Shown here in pieces: positions 9,708 to 20,447 of a stretch of 64,000 nucleotides of DNA; position 1 is the first letter of the stretch; every line of letters begins with the position of its first letter. A program made the translations under genes and the position numbers. The stretch is from Calycina herbarum. Its lineage: Eukaryota; Ascomycota; Leotiomycetes; Helotiales; Pezizellaceae. The DNA lies in assembly GCA_001414485.1 (NCBI GenBank), contig LLEY01000029.1, forward strand, positions 434,001 through 498,000, given 5' to 3'. Below the pieces are notes generated by a model. That model did no database searches. It saw only the letters and a list, made by a program, of their open reading frames with translations, and was not told where the DNA came from.

Positions 9708-12612
9708 TTATTTCTGACCACCAGAGAAGAACCAAGAACTCCTCTTATTCCCCGCATTCCCACTCGCCTCATTCTGCAGTCCACTAATCACAGGAATCGG
9801 CGCATTTTCCGCCGCACCACCACCTCTCAGCGGTTTCGCGATCCTACTCCCCGCACCACCGAAGGAGAAACTCCCTGTGGGAGATCCGAGACCGCGTGTG
9901 CTACCTGCCTTGGCAGCTTCCAGACGTTCCTTTACGGCGCCAAGTTGGACTTCGAATCTATAATTCTATTAGTACAGGGCAAGGATGTGAGGGGGAGGGG
10001 AAACAAACCTGTGATTCGCAGCTGTAAGCTTCTCTTGAGAATCCTGGAGTAAGGACTCGAGAGATTGGATACGCTCATTTCTCGCGATGAGTTTTCGCTC
10101 CGCGATAGCAACTTCCTTCTTCAAGCTACCATTTTGCTCGACGAGTTGTCGTTGGACGTGGGTCAATTGCTCGAGATTTCGCTCCAGGAAGGCCATCTTC
10201 TTCTGTTGAGCGCGGTTGTTGGAAGAGCGGAGTACATTGTTGTACTGCTCTCTGGTCTCGTCTAATGAGATCTCCAACTCAACGACTCTCTCGCATCTAT
10301 TTTGGAGATCGCGCATCAGACTCTTCTTCATAACGTCAAACTCGGCGATTTGCTGTTGTACAGTCTTGCCGTTGGAGATGCCGGGTGTTCCGTTTGCGAC
10401 AGCTCCAGTCTTGACTCGTTGTTGCAGGTCTTCGTTAACGGCCTTGAACTTTTGGATTTCGGAAGACTTTTGAGTCAACTCGGCCTTGAGATCTTGGACG
10501 AGCTCGGATTGAACATCCTGCTTGTTGATGTAAGCTGCTGCGAGTTTTTCTTTCACCTCAGCAATATCTTCTTCGGTCAGATTCCTCTCAAGAAGGTCCA
10601 CGTAGTCTCGCTCAACAGCCTCAAGACGAGCTTCGAGCTCCTCTCTTCGCTTAGCTCCGGTATCGTTTGAAGCATTGCCGAACAAAGACAATTCAGCTTG
10701 TCGAACGATTCCTTGCGTCTCGACCAATTTTGATCTGATATCTTGCAACTCTTGTGGCGTAATTGCTTCCCCAGCAGCACTTTGTACGTGAAGTGCATCT
10801 ATCTGGTCAATAGCCAACTTTATAGTCTGCTCGTTGTCACTGAAGACATCTCCACCAAGGTCGAATCCAGCCATCATCTTTGCCATTTTCTCGGCCTTCT
10901 TTTTCTCTTTCTCGTCTAAAACCGCGCTGGTCTCTTTGGCGCTCATCTTGACGTCTAACAGCTGTTGTTTAACTTCATCAAGCTCGGCTGTGAGTTCCGC
11001 GTTGGCTTCCTTGAGACCGTCCATCGTGATTTGGGCCTCCTTGCTCTCGAACGATAATCGTTCAAGTTGCATCTTGAATTCATTGACATCGCCCGTGAGC
11101 TTTTCATTATCTTTGTTTGTTTTGCTGTCATGTTCCTTCAGGTAATTGAGTTCTTCCCTTGTATCTCGTATTGTTTTCTCCACAGCCGCAATCTGTGACT
11201 CCTTTTCGGCAATTTGATCTTGTAACTCATTTTCCCGTCGCAAGAACTCTTCTCTCTCATCCTTGTCTAGAGGAAGTGAAGGTGTCGCGGAACGTTCTGA
11301 TGCAGCTGGTGTTTCTGCTCGACTTTCGGTGGCGAGTCTGGACGGGGTTGATGGCCTTGGCGGCCCTCGAGCATCTGCTTTGGGTGCTGCCACGACTCCC
11401 ACCAGAGGCGGAGCCCATTTTTCTTTTGGTACAGCTTCTCCGGCACGCCATTGTTGAATTTCTGCGTCCAGAGTCTGAAAATATTGTTCGAAAGTGGTGA
11501 CTTGTGATCGTGCCTTTTTGAGAAGTGCTTTGAGTTCCGCAGGGCTGATTTCGGCATTGACCTTGGCCTTGTTCTTGATTGCTTTCGCTCGCATACCAAA
11601 TTTTAAGGTGCTCAAAGTTTCCGAATCGTTGTAACTACTGGGCGAACAATTAATAATAAGGGTCGTTCGACTATTTCCTCCCAAAGACTCCTGGAGAATT
11701 CGTGTAAGTTTCGAATCTCGGTATGGAATATGTTGCGATTTGCCGTCCGTAAGGTTATTAATGACCATTCCAAGAGCACTCAAACTCTTGTTGATCTTCT
11801 TCGCTTCCTCGAGGGTTTGTCCAGTAGCACCAGTCTTTCCAACCTTCTCACTACCAGCCAAATCGACCAAGAAAAGTTGACCGCTTTTCGCTGACCCTGT
11901 TTCGACATTCTTCTGGGTAATGGTAATGACGAAAATCGAATGGGATCGTGAAGATTCGGCGTTCATATTCGTAGCAGAGACCGCTCTCGAAGATCCACCC
12001 CTACGCATCACCTCGTACACTTCTGCCACACTCGAAACATATATCTCCAATAAGCCCTTCACATATACCCCTCTGTTTTTCTCCTCGTGTACTGGCAGAT
12101 TATCGTTTTGCGGCGCCAGTAAATCTCGAATCTTTTCCATATAAATCTCCATATAACTAACTCGCACGGTGTATTCGATGGTGCCTGGACTGGCTAGGAT
12201 GCTGGCAAATATCTGCTCGACGATTCGGGGAATGACACCTCTGCCCTCCATGTCGTCAATATCCGTTCCCATCATGGTATACGACTTTCCCGCTCCCGTC
12301 TGCCCATATGCGAAGACCGTTCCATTATAACCGTTGAGAATATCGTCCACGGTGGATTTGATAGAGAAGTCGAAGACATCTTCTTGCCGCGAGTTCATGT
12401 CAAACACACGATCGAAGGTGAAAGATCCGCTCGCCTCCTTTGACTGTACCCATTGTCAGCATCCTTTCCTATTCCTTCCTCCGCATAGTTGTACATACGT
12501 CTAATGCGCAAGTGTCTTCGGTCTCGAACTTGACGATCGGCAGGCCGCCCTGCTCGAGCTCAATGCGGTTCTGCGGGCGGAACCGCGCCACGACCTTGAT
12601 ACTGTTCGACAT
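9708..12612 (-). CDS. kinA: Kinesin-1 heavy chain (conventional kinesin)
   Basis: Minus-strand exons are 12612-12499, 12443-10009 and 9957-9708, giving 932 residues, close to the known length of fungal conventional kinesins (about 930). It is a plus-end-directed microtubule motor for organelle and vesicle transport. The motor domain starts MSNSIKVVARFRPQNR. The P-loop GQTGAGKS is near residue 85, switch I is NAESSRSH, and switch II is DLAGSE. After the neck a long heptad-rich coiled coil runs to about residue 850, with a short Gly/Ser-rich tail ending SSWFFSGGQK. Introns are phase 0 and phase 2. No light-chain gene is visible here, as expected for fungal kinesin-1. Confidence 0.95.
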
Positions 12613-13129
12613 GATCGCGAGTCGTTTGCTATCCAGGGACGATCATATGGAGGGGGTATGAGCAAGCTCCGGAGGGATGCGATGTGATGTTGAGGCAGAC
12701 GGCAGGTTTTGGGAATGGGTTGATGTATCGCGATAAGGAGAGATGTTTACGCGAGTATCATTTCGCGTGCCAGCTAATTTGCTTGAACAATGCACTGCAT
12801 CACGTTACTCAACCAAAGACAAGGTGAGTGCATGGAGGAGAGATGAAGTTTGATGAAGACACATTCACTGTTGTTAATTCATAATTTCAGACTTGATTAC
12901 TTTGGGATTGTTTATATGGATCTTAATGACGCTAAACGCTACCAGTACGGCGGAAAGACCCATCTGCCAGCCGTGAGACTCCTTAACGCAGCAACCCACC
13001 CAAATTTGAGAAGATCATGGCTGTATACAATATTCCGAAAACGCCAGAACCAGAAAGGTTCGTATAATGCATGTGGACACACTCTCCCCTTCCAGCAGTC
13101 AAGAGTTCCCCAAGAACGACATCCCTCCT
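12613..13129. promoter_or_regulatory. Intergenic: kinesin promoter and rad6 trailer
   Basis: Both neighbours are on the minus strand, so this 517-bp stretch carries the kinesin promoter and leader on one side and the rad6 3' end on the other. I cannot point to specific binding sites. Confidence 0.4.
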
Positions 13130-13769
13130 TCAGTCGTCCCAGCTCTTCTCCACCGACTCGCGAACCCGCTTGGTGTATTCTCGTTTATTGTCTTTGTAGA
13201 GATTCGAAGCCTCGACATTGGCAGGCGAGCTCGTATTGGGATCGTTGAGGAGACTGTTTTTTATCATTAGTACATGACTATCTCAATATATTTTACCGTT
13301 CGCATACCTTTGGATACTGGTCAGAACGGCCGCCACATCGTAGGTGGGACTCCATCGATTTTGGAGGATATCCAGGCACAGCTCTCCGGTGGCATATACA
13401 TTTGGGTGGAACATCTGGCTGATGAACTTGACGGCGGGAGGTTTGTTTGGGTATTGCTCTTCAAAGTGCATGACAAGTCTGAATGTGCCATCCTCGAATG
13501 GGGTATCTGCTGGTCCGATGATTACAGCGTTCCTGCAAAAAAAGAGTCAGTCCGCGAAAGGGTTAAAGAGAAGAGAGAATTCTCTTACCAGGTCATGACG
13601 TTGTCAGCTACAGGAGAAGCAGAAACTCCGGCAGGAGGATCAGTTTGCATGCGCTGCGAAGTTGATCAGTATCTGCTTAGAGATCGGGTGCCCCTCTTCC
13701 TCTTCATGGAGGGGGATTGCCACCAACCTTGAAATCTCGCATGAGACGACGACGTGCGGCGGTTGACAT
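13130..13769 (-). CDS. rad6: Ubiquitin-conjugating enzyme E2, Rad6/UBC2 type
   Basis: Minus-strand exons are 13769-13728, 13653-13589, 13532-13308 and 13253-13130, giving 151 residues, typical of filamentous-fungus Rad6. It is the E2 for histone H2B monoubiquitination, PCNA ubiquitination in post-replication repair, and N-degron turnover. The N-terminus [17 protein letters not shown] is the Rad6 signature. The catalytic Cys lies in [12 protein letters not shown], and PNKPP and the SPTYDVA segment are present. The C-terminus ends VEKSWDD and lacks the long acidic tail of budding yeast. Small differences from most homologues are PPAVKF and NVYATG where PPGVKF and NVYGTG are common. It is divergent from the ERG10-like gene. 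Confidence 0.95.
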
Positions 13770-14321
13770 GTTGAGGGTTGCGAAGAGATGTGATAGATGG
13801 TGACGAAGCGTGTTACACTTGTTTGGATTGAGTGTTGCGGTTGTATGTGATTGTCTGGTTGGAGTTGCTAGCGGGCGCGTCGTGAACCTTGATGCTGCAG
13901 ATTGCCGATAGCGGGTGACTCGAGAGATGAGGTGAAGTGAAGTTGGGAATTGCTGTATGCAAGGGCCCGTTCTGTGTTGAATTGGTGTTGAGGTGTTGAA
14001 GTACCCAGTGTTCAAGTAAGATATAAGTCTGTTTTCAAGTCAACATTGGCTCTTGCTTCAAAGTAAAACCATTTTACAAGTAGATCAGAATAGTGAGCAT
14101 GTCAAAATCACGTGGAGATTGTCACCCACTTCCCCGCCGATTTTAGCAGTCCGCTTTCCGCCTTCCGCCTTCCGCCTTCCGCCTCTAACCGCGGGGGTTC
14201 CCGTTTTCACAAGCCGAGGCTACTTAACTAACTCCCTTGATTCTTCATCAAATCAACACCTCTCCCATTTCCCTCTAATTCTTCTTAATCTGGAATTAAC
14301 AAGATCTCCCTCTCCTTCATA
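13770..14321. promoter_or_regulatory. Divergent promoter region rad6 / acetyl-CoA acetyltransferase
   Basis: The 552 bp between two divergent start codons include a TTCCGCC heptamer repeated in tandem at about 14154-14184 (four to five copies) and pyrimidine-rich sequence before the plus-strand start. No defined regulator site is assigned. Confidence 0.5.
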
Positions 14322-15751
14322 ATGTCTTTCCGATATGCCCTGACTGCTGCTCGCCAGCCTTCTTTTGTCTCCAAACAACGATTAAGTCAGATAAGCCGGT
14401 TCAGTGTAACAGCCCGAACCAAACAAGAAATACAAGATGCATACATCTTGAGTGCCTCGAGAACGCCCACTGCAAAGGTTTTTGCAACTCAAGTTCCCTC
14501 AGTGTTCATTTTGACTAACAAATATAGTTCAATGGCTCTTTCCTAACAGTTTCAGCTCCTGAACTAGGAGCTGTGGCAATCAAGTCCGCCCTCGAGAAAT
14601 CCGGCGTCCCCGTCTCCAAAATTACAGATGTCTACATGGGAAACGTCCTCCAAGGGGGCGTTGGGCAAGCACCAGCTCGACAAGCCGTCATCTTCGCCGG
14701 TCTCCCAAATACAGTCGAAGCCATAACCATCAACAAAGTATGCGCATCAGGCATGAAAGCGGTAGTCTTCGCAGCACAAAACATCCAACTGGGTCTCGCA
14801 GAAGCCCAAATCGCCGGGGGAATGGAGAACATGTCAAGAACACCATATTATGCGCCACGAAATACTGGTATGGCTGCGTTGGGGAATATTACTATTGAGG
14901 ATGGTTTGATTAAGGATGGGTTGACGGATGTTTATAATAAATTCCATATGGGGGTTTGTGCAGAGACGACGGCGAAGAATCATGGTGTTACGAGGGAGAT
15001 GCAGGATGACTATGCGAAATTGTCGTATTCACGGGCACAAGCTGCTTGGAAAGCGGGGGCTTTCAAGGATGAGATTGCTCCAGTTACTGTGAAGGGACGA
15101 AAGGGAGATATTATTATCTCCGAGGATGAGGGATATCTAGATATCAAGCCGGAAAAACTTGCGACTTTGAAGCCAGCATTTGTCCGAGATGGTACGGGAA
15201 CAGTCACAGCTGCCAATTCCTCAACGCTAAACGATGGAGCCAGTGCTCTTGTACTGGGCAACAAGGCAATTGCTCAACAATATGGAGGCGGATCCAGAGT
15301 TCTTGCTAGAATTTGCGGGAGCGCAGATGCAGCAATTGATCCAGTCGACTTCCCTATTGCTCCATCGAAAGCAGTTCCAATCGCACTGGAAAGAGCGGGA
15401 ATCAAGGCAGAAGATGTTGCTATTTGGGAGTTTAATGAAGCATTCGCTGCTGTCATTAAAGCGAATGAGAAGGTATGTTCCCATTCCCCCGGCTGGGTTT
15501 CTATAGCACCAGAACTCCCCAAATCTCAGACAAAACTAACTTTCTTCGTCTAGATCCTCGGTCTACAAAAAGCAAACGTAAACCCTCTAGGAGGAGCCAT
15601 CTCCCTCGGTCACGCCCTAGGTAGTTCCGGCTCAAGAATAATCACCACTCTCCTCCATCAACTAAAAGTTGGCGAGTACGGATGTGCAGCGATCTGTAAC
15701 GGAGGTGGAGCCGCAACAGCCATTGTGGTACAGAGAATCGATAGTGTATGA
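14322..15751 (+). CDS. ERG10: Acetyl-CoA acetyltransferase (thiolase), mitochondrial type
   Basis: Exons are 14322-14477, 14528-15472 and 15554-15751, giving 432 residues. It condenses two acetyl-CoA to acetoacetyl-CoA, or the reverse. The first 40 residues are Arg/Ser-rich without acids, a likely mitochondrial presequence, so this may be the ketone-body or isoleucine-pathway enzyme rather than the cytosolic mevalonate one. The nucleophilic Cys is in VCASGMKAV, the catalytic His in [14 protein letters not shown], and the second active Cys in CNGGG. The His motif has Ala where GHPLG or GHPIG is usual. The first intron has a weak GTTTTT donor but is required to keep the thiolase frame. Confidence 0.92.
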
Positions 15752-17181
15752 TTATTCATGAAGAAAATGGAAGGAAATTTAAATAGATGATATTTTGGGG
15801 AATGAGAAACAGACGTTTCCCTAGGTTTGGTGCGAGCGTGGATTTCAAGGAGTCTTTGGTGTTTGGGACAGTCATTATGAAATATGCAAGAATTCAAAAA
15901 CGATTTACTCCGGATCCTTTATTCACTAATTGCAGAATGGACCAATCACGTTGTTGCTTTATAGTATTAAGTAGCATGTCTAGTAAGTGCAACTATTACA
16001 CTCTATTCTTCGCGGGGATTTAGAATAAAGAAGTTAATGAAATAAAGTTTTCAAATATTTTAAAAGTATAAGAGAGTACACATCCTCATCTTAGTAACAT
16101 GTATCTAATTTAAGCATTCGAGAAAGTTTAGAAGATAATTTGGTCAGCTGAACTTGAAGCAGACAGAAAGGGTTAATGTTGAATATAGTATAGGTAAGTC
16201 ACCTTTTTGGGGAGTTTTGTCAATTTCCCAAAGTTAAAGCTTCTTGGTACAATCTCCCTTTCCCTTTCTTATACGTAGAGGAATGAATAAAAAACTCTCT
16301 AGCTAGGTAGACTTTGGTAGTACTACTGTACCACCCAAGTCTTCATTTTAGGTAGTAGTATCACCTAAAAAACTTGAAACTTACAAACCCCTGAACTTCC
16401 GATGGATAAAGAAGATTATAAATATATGTCTATATTATTGAAGTGCTTCGTTGTCTAGAAATGATTGCTATACGATAACGGTTACCTGTATGCTCATCGC
16501 TACCTAGCAATTTCTAGATCATGAAAAGTTGTCAAGGAGTCTTTGGTGTTGAGGACAAATCCGACCCGAATGTTGAGCCATGTCCGAGAAGTGAAGGTAC
16601 GAGAGTGGTGAAGGATGCTAGAAGGAATGAAAGTTATCTCTCGGATTGTAAATAAGCTACTGAGTAAGCTGGCGAGTAAGCTAGACACTAGAGTTGCCTC
16701 AATGGCGAGAAAGGATAGGAAGGATAAGTATCAAAACCTGGATCTGTTTGGCTTTAGTATGAGTTACAGTCGCTCATCCCAAATCATTGAATTTCGATCC
16801 TTCCTGCCGCCAATTCCAAGAGTCTGACGATACAAGCAATTTTCGAGTACATCAAGTGGGACGTGAAAATAGTATGTATTATTAAGTTTCTTCCAATCTT
16901 GATACAGAGAATCGAACATGGTCGACCCCTTCGCACCGGGCATGTCTTCTTTCCTCTCTCCCATGTGTGTTACTAAAATTGTGATGTACGCTCCAAAAAT
17001 GCCCTAATCAAAACGGGGCCAGCCAGTCGACGAATCACCTATAACGCCTTGCCTTGCTTCTCTGCTCTGCTCTCCTTCCTCTCTATTTGGAGATACTGTG
17101 TCACTCTTCCTATCCCACCCCATCAACACTCTGATTGAATCCCATCTCGAAATCACCAAGCCCTTGATATGGATGGAGATT
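15752..17181. other. Gene-poor spacer
   Basis: The spacer lies between the thiolase and CYSTM genes. The sequence around 16020-16500 is AT-rich without coding signal. A short cluster of GAGTAAGC units lies at 16651-16684, and a 66-codon minus-strand frame at 16764-16964 is listed separately. Confidence 0.4.
16764..16964 (-). CDS. Small open reading frame, doubtful
   Basis: A 66-codon frame with an ATG start at 16964. Composition is protein-like, with a segment rich in Tyr, Leu and Asp (MFDSLYQDWKKLNNTYYF), but I recognise no family and see no splice signals. It may be a remnant of a larger gene. Confidence 0.2.
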   Translation of the reverse strand: MGERKEDMPGAKGSTMFDSLYQDWKKLNNTYYFHVPLDVLENCLYRQTLGIGGRKDRNSMIWDERL

Positions 17182-17703
17182 CTAAAATAACAACTCCAAA
17201 CAACAACAACACGCCAAACCAGCTAAACAAGCCTCCATAAATCCCGGTCCTCCCTTTCTCCCCCGATCATCCACGTACTGTCCTTGCGGCTGTCCATTCT
17301 GATAATATCCCGGTTGTCCATAGCCATTATTATATTGTTGTTGTCCTCCCGCATAATATCCCTGTGGCGCAAAAGCACCTTGGGGATTCTGGTTGTAGCC
17401 CATTGGAGGCTGTTGGTAGTATGCTTGTTGGGGGTATTGATTTTGGTCTTGAGGTGGGAAATAACCCTGTGGAGGACCGTAGTTTTGTTGTGGTGGGTAG
17501 CCTCCTGTGTTTTGGGGTGCGAGACCGCCGTGTAGAGGAGCCGGGGAGGCGTTGTAGTAGTCTGAGGAGGGTTGGGTTCCGCCTGTCGTCGAGGGAGGAA
17601 GGGGAACGTGGGCGGGCGGTGGGTGAGAGGGCGCGTTGTAGTCTGACCCGTACGCAGGAGGTGGAGGGCCGTCTGGCTTGTCGTTTTTATTTTGTTGTGA
17701 CAT
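17182..17703 (-). CDS. Pro/Gln/Tyr-rich protein with C-terminal CYSTM module
   Basis: A single exon of 173 residues. The first 145 residues are low complexity, rich in Pro, Gln, Tyr, Gly and Asn with YPPQ-like and GYYxxGQ-like repeats. The C-terminus is GFMEACLAGLACCCCLELLF, the pattern of the cysteine-rich transmembrane (CYSTM) module found in small tail-anchored stress proteins of eukaryotes. Those proteins sit in the plasma membrane and are linked to stress and metal tolerance; that role is inferred by family. The overlapping plus-strand frame is a shadow. Confidence 0.85.
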   Translation of the reverse strand: MSQQNKNDKPDGPPPPAYGSDYNAPSHPPPAHVPLPPSTTGGTQPSSDYYNASPAPLHGGLAPQNTGGYPPQQNYGPPQGYFPPQDQNQYPQQAYYQQPPMGYNQNPQGAFAPQGYYAGGQQQYNNGYGQPGYYQNGQPQGQYVDDRGRKGGPGFMEACLAGLACCCCLELLF

Positions 17704-18201
17704 CTTGTATCGAGCTTGGCGAGCTTCTCTTAGTTGAAGATTTGAAGGAGACGATCGCGATGTTCTCGTGGATGAGATGCGGGTTTTAAAAGGTCGGACG
17801 AGATGTGCGAAGTTGGTGGTACGTATGGCGAGGCTGTGCCCTTTACGTTCTCGATGTTTGTTCTTTGTTCGTTGACGGAAGAAGCGAGTTATTAACTCTC
17901 GGAATCGTCGGAGGCGTGAATGGAATTAGAAAGATGAGGAGGCTGAGCAGTTGCAGTGAAGCGGAAGGAATCAAGGGAGTTCGGTGCCGAGCTATTTGAA
18001 TTTCGATAGTAGTGTCTTGGGTTGTCGTAATCGTGTTCAGGAGCGGCGATTTTAATTGAGACGGGTGCCGAGGTTTCCGAATTCTGGTGCTAGAGGGACG
18101 GAGGGTATAGGGGAAGAGTATTAAAAGGAGTGTATGGAGAATTTGTTGAGGAAAATGGAAGAAGGATTTAGTTGGAAAAGAAAAGGAAAGGGAGGTTGTC
18201 G
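17704..18201. other. Promoter side of the CYSTM gene
   Basis: This 498-bp stretch is upstream of the minus-strand CYSTM gene. It is GC-moderate and has no supported gene. Confidence 0.35.
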
Positions 18202-18797
18202 TTATTCTTCGGTCATTGCATGTTCCGGAACGGAAACATTCAGTGTCGGAGCTGGTGGAGATGGAGATGGGTATTGTGGCGCAGAGCTGGACAATTTAGA
18301 GTGGAGTTTCCCCTCCTTCGTATCACCTGACTTGCCCTCCTTTTGAAGTGAACCTACCTTGCGTGTGCTGGTATCTGTTTGATACAGTTCAAATGAAGCT
18401 ATTCGTACCAAATTTGAAGAGGGAAAGTTCCTGCTTTTCTTAGTGCCCGCATCCGGGCCGGAGAGGACTCGAACTTTAGTTCTCATGCGTTTCGACTCCT
18501 GCAAGCTTCCCAGTCGGATTGCTCGGTTTTGATCTTCTCCACGTACTCTTCATTACGATGCCATTTTTGGACTTTGTTCCAGTAACTGGATGCCGCTGCG
18601 TGCCATAAATCTTTTACAAGTTGATAAGTAATACAGAAACACGATATCAAAAAATCTAAGGAGTAGCAATTTGGCTGATTTTTATATATCATCAAATGCG
18701 GCCGAATTTCCTTATACCAACCGAAAATGTACTCCCGACCAACCAAAAAGTCTAACATCCAACACTGGAGGCGAGAGCATAGAATGGCCACAAGCAT
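18202..18797 (-). pseudogene. Possible broken or unspliced gene fragment
   Basis: Two minus-strand frames overlap by 22 bases. The upstream one (18797-18483, ATG start) is hydrophobic and aromatic, with a possible membrane segment CYSLDFLISCFCITY. The second (18504-18202) has no ATG at its start and carries KVRVLSGPDAGTKKSRNFP followed by Ser/Pro-rich sequence. A one-base shift or an unrecognised intron would join them. Part of the second frame (18416-18488) is nearly identical to 27111-27182. I do not recognise the family; this could also be a repeat remnant. Confidence 0.25.
18416..18488 (-). repeat. Dispersed 73-bp repeat, copy 1
   Basis: This segment, containing GTGCCCGCATC and GGAGAGGACTCGAAC, recurs with only a few differences at 27111-27182. 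The adjoining GTTTCGACTCCT is also shared but lies about 100 bp further away in the second copy. Confidence 0.8.
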
Positions 18798-19228
18798 CTT
18801 TCACCAAATAAATCCTCTTCCAGAGTGTAACTAACTACCGTATCCCCCAATTGAATATCAATTTTAGTATGTCATTTTCAAACCCTTCCTATCCTCTCCT
18901 TTCTCCTCCAATTACCCGTAAATGCCTCCCAATATCACCAACGAACCCCCATTTGAGACAAAGCTTTAGCTACTTCGAAGTTTTTACACAGTGCTGCCAG
19001 TGCAAACGCTGTCTCTCATTCCCACGTTCCCCAGAAATGTTACAAGAATTGCACAATATCTGCTTGGGAGGTCAGGCAGATTATTTTATTATTAAGATGC
19101 TACAGGTAAATAATGTGGAAACGAATAATAAAAACTTACGTGCAAGTGCCGATAAATACTGCTTCCACACGCGCCATAAGGAAGAGAGATATCAAAATCG
19201 CAAATGCCGGAACAAAAACAAAAACCAT

Positions 19229-20447
19229 TCAAGCTCTAGCGCCATTGCTCATCTGTTTTAGGTATAGCAAAATGACGGGCATAAGTAGTATTATGAAAGC
19301 GACAAATAAAGCTAGAACTTTGGCCACAATTGCAGCTTTGGTGCGGGAGAAAGTGTAGACACTGGCACTTTGTATATTTCTGGATTTTGACTCTGACTGT
19401 TTTCCTAGAATCTTCTGGCTTATGTTAACTTTCAGGAACTCTCTAATATGGGCAGAAAGAATTTAGACCTGGGGAAATTTTGAGCTAGGCCAACGAGACA
19501 ACACCCCCTCAATGAACTCATCAAATCGACTTTCATGATTACTTTCCATGGAGGATACAAAGTCATTCCGATGAAAAAGGAAGTCGTACTGCCCACCATC
19601 AAGCGGTTTATAGCCTAAAATCCAATCGAATAGACTTTTATAATGCTGAGGCGTTGGTGATTCCAAATTCCTCAAGTTTCTGTCTTTGAGCAACAGATCA
19701 TCTATTTCCGAATCAGCTTCATGGCCTTTCTTTCTTACGCCTAACTATAATAAATTTGCTCTCTCTTTGGTGGAATACTTACCATATACCAAGAGCTTAC
19801 ACTGCAACTTTTCCAGCAAATATTTTTGTGCCGTGTCCCAACCTTCGTGCCACTCATTTCGTCGTAGTCGATATAACATTCCGCTATTCTCATGGAAATC
19901 TCCAACGTCCACGTCATCGAGCTCTTTGATAATACTAGTTATCTCGCATTGTAAGTGCAAGAGTATCCTGCAGTGGGCTATTCCAAAACGTCGGAAAGTG
20001 GCTAGATCTGAAGAGTTGTTTTGCAAAGCTGCTAGGCGTGGGAATCCCAGTGGGTATGCTTCAACTACAAAATAAATTAAGTTAACCATGTAAAAGAAAG
20101 ATGAAAGATGCTCGAAGGATGCAAGTAACTCACACTCGCAACAGGCTGACTTGGGATATTCGACTTTGGGCGATTTCTCCTCCTCTCTTCCTCTTAAATC
20201 CGCGGAAGTGTCTATTTTCAATAAAGATGGCTGGATAACCTCCTTCTTCGACTCATCCGAGATAATCTTTGTAGTTTCTATGCAGTGATTCGGAGCTGAT
20301 GAATATTAGAACATTTTGCATTCTGCAGTAGCTTGTTGACCAGCGGAACTGACCTTCGGATGACTCCACTCCATGTTGCACTGCTTTTACTTTTTTACTA
20401 TCAAGAAATACTTCTCTGTTAGAAAGTCTTTCGTTGGTACCGTTCAA
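19229..20447 (-). CDS. DUF6594-like membrane protein, truncated by an in-frame stop
   Basis: Exons read on the minus strand are (start uncertain, about 20447)-20354, 20295-20134, 20064-19783, 19740-19469 and 19438-19229, all frame-consistent. The core has YPLGFPRLAALQ, RRFG and LLHLQCEI, and LLEKLQCKL later, which are hallmarks of the fungal DUF6594 family as I know it. The last exon has YTFSRTKAAIVAKVLALFV followed by a membrane helix. A TGA at 19231-19229 then ends the frame. The same frame continues beyond it with a second hydrophobic helix (MVFVFVPAFAILISLFLMAR) that the family normally contains, then a possible 40-nt intron. The gene may therefore be a recent pseudogene or encode a shortened protein. 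No ATG is visible in the first exon as drawn, so an upstream exon is missing. Confidence 0.6.

Noticed and set aside
10834..11500. Several plus-strand open frames inside the kinesin gene
   Set aside because: They are antisense shadows of the coiled-coil coding sequence.
18440..18490. GGAGAGGACTCGAAC segment considered as the 3' half of a tRNA
   Set aside because: On neither strand do the bases flanking the supposed T-loop pair as a stem, and no anticodon arm is found at the second copy either.
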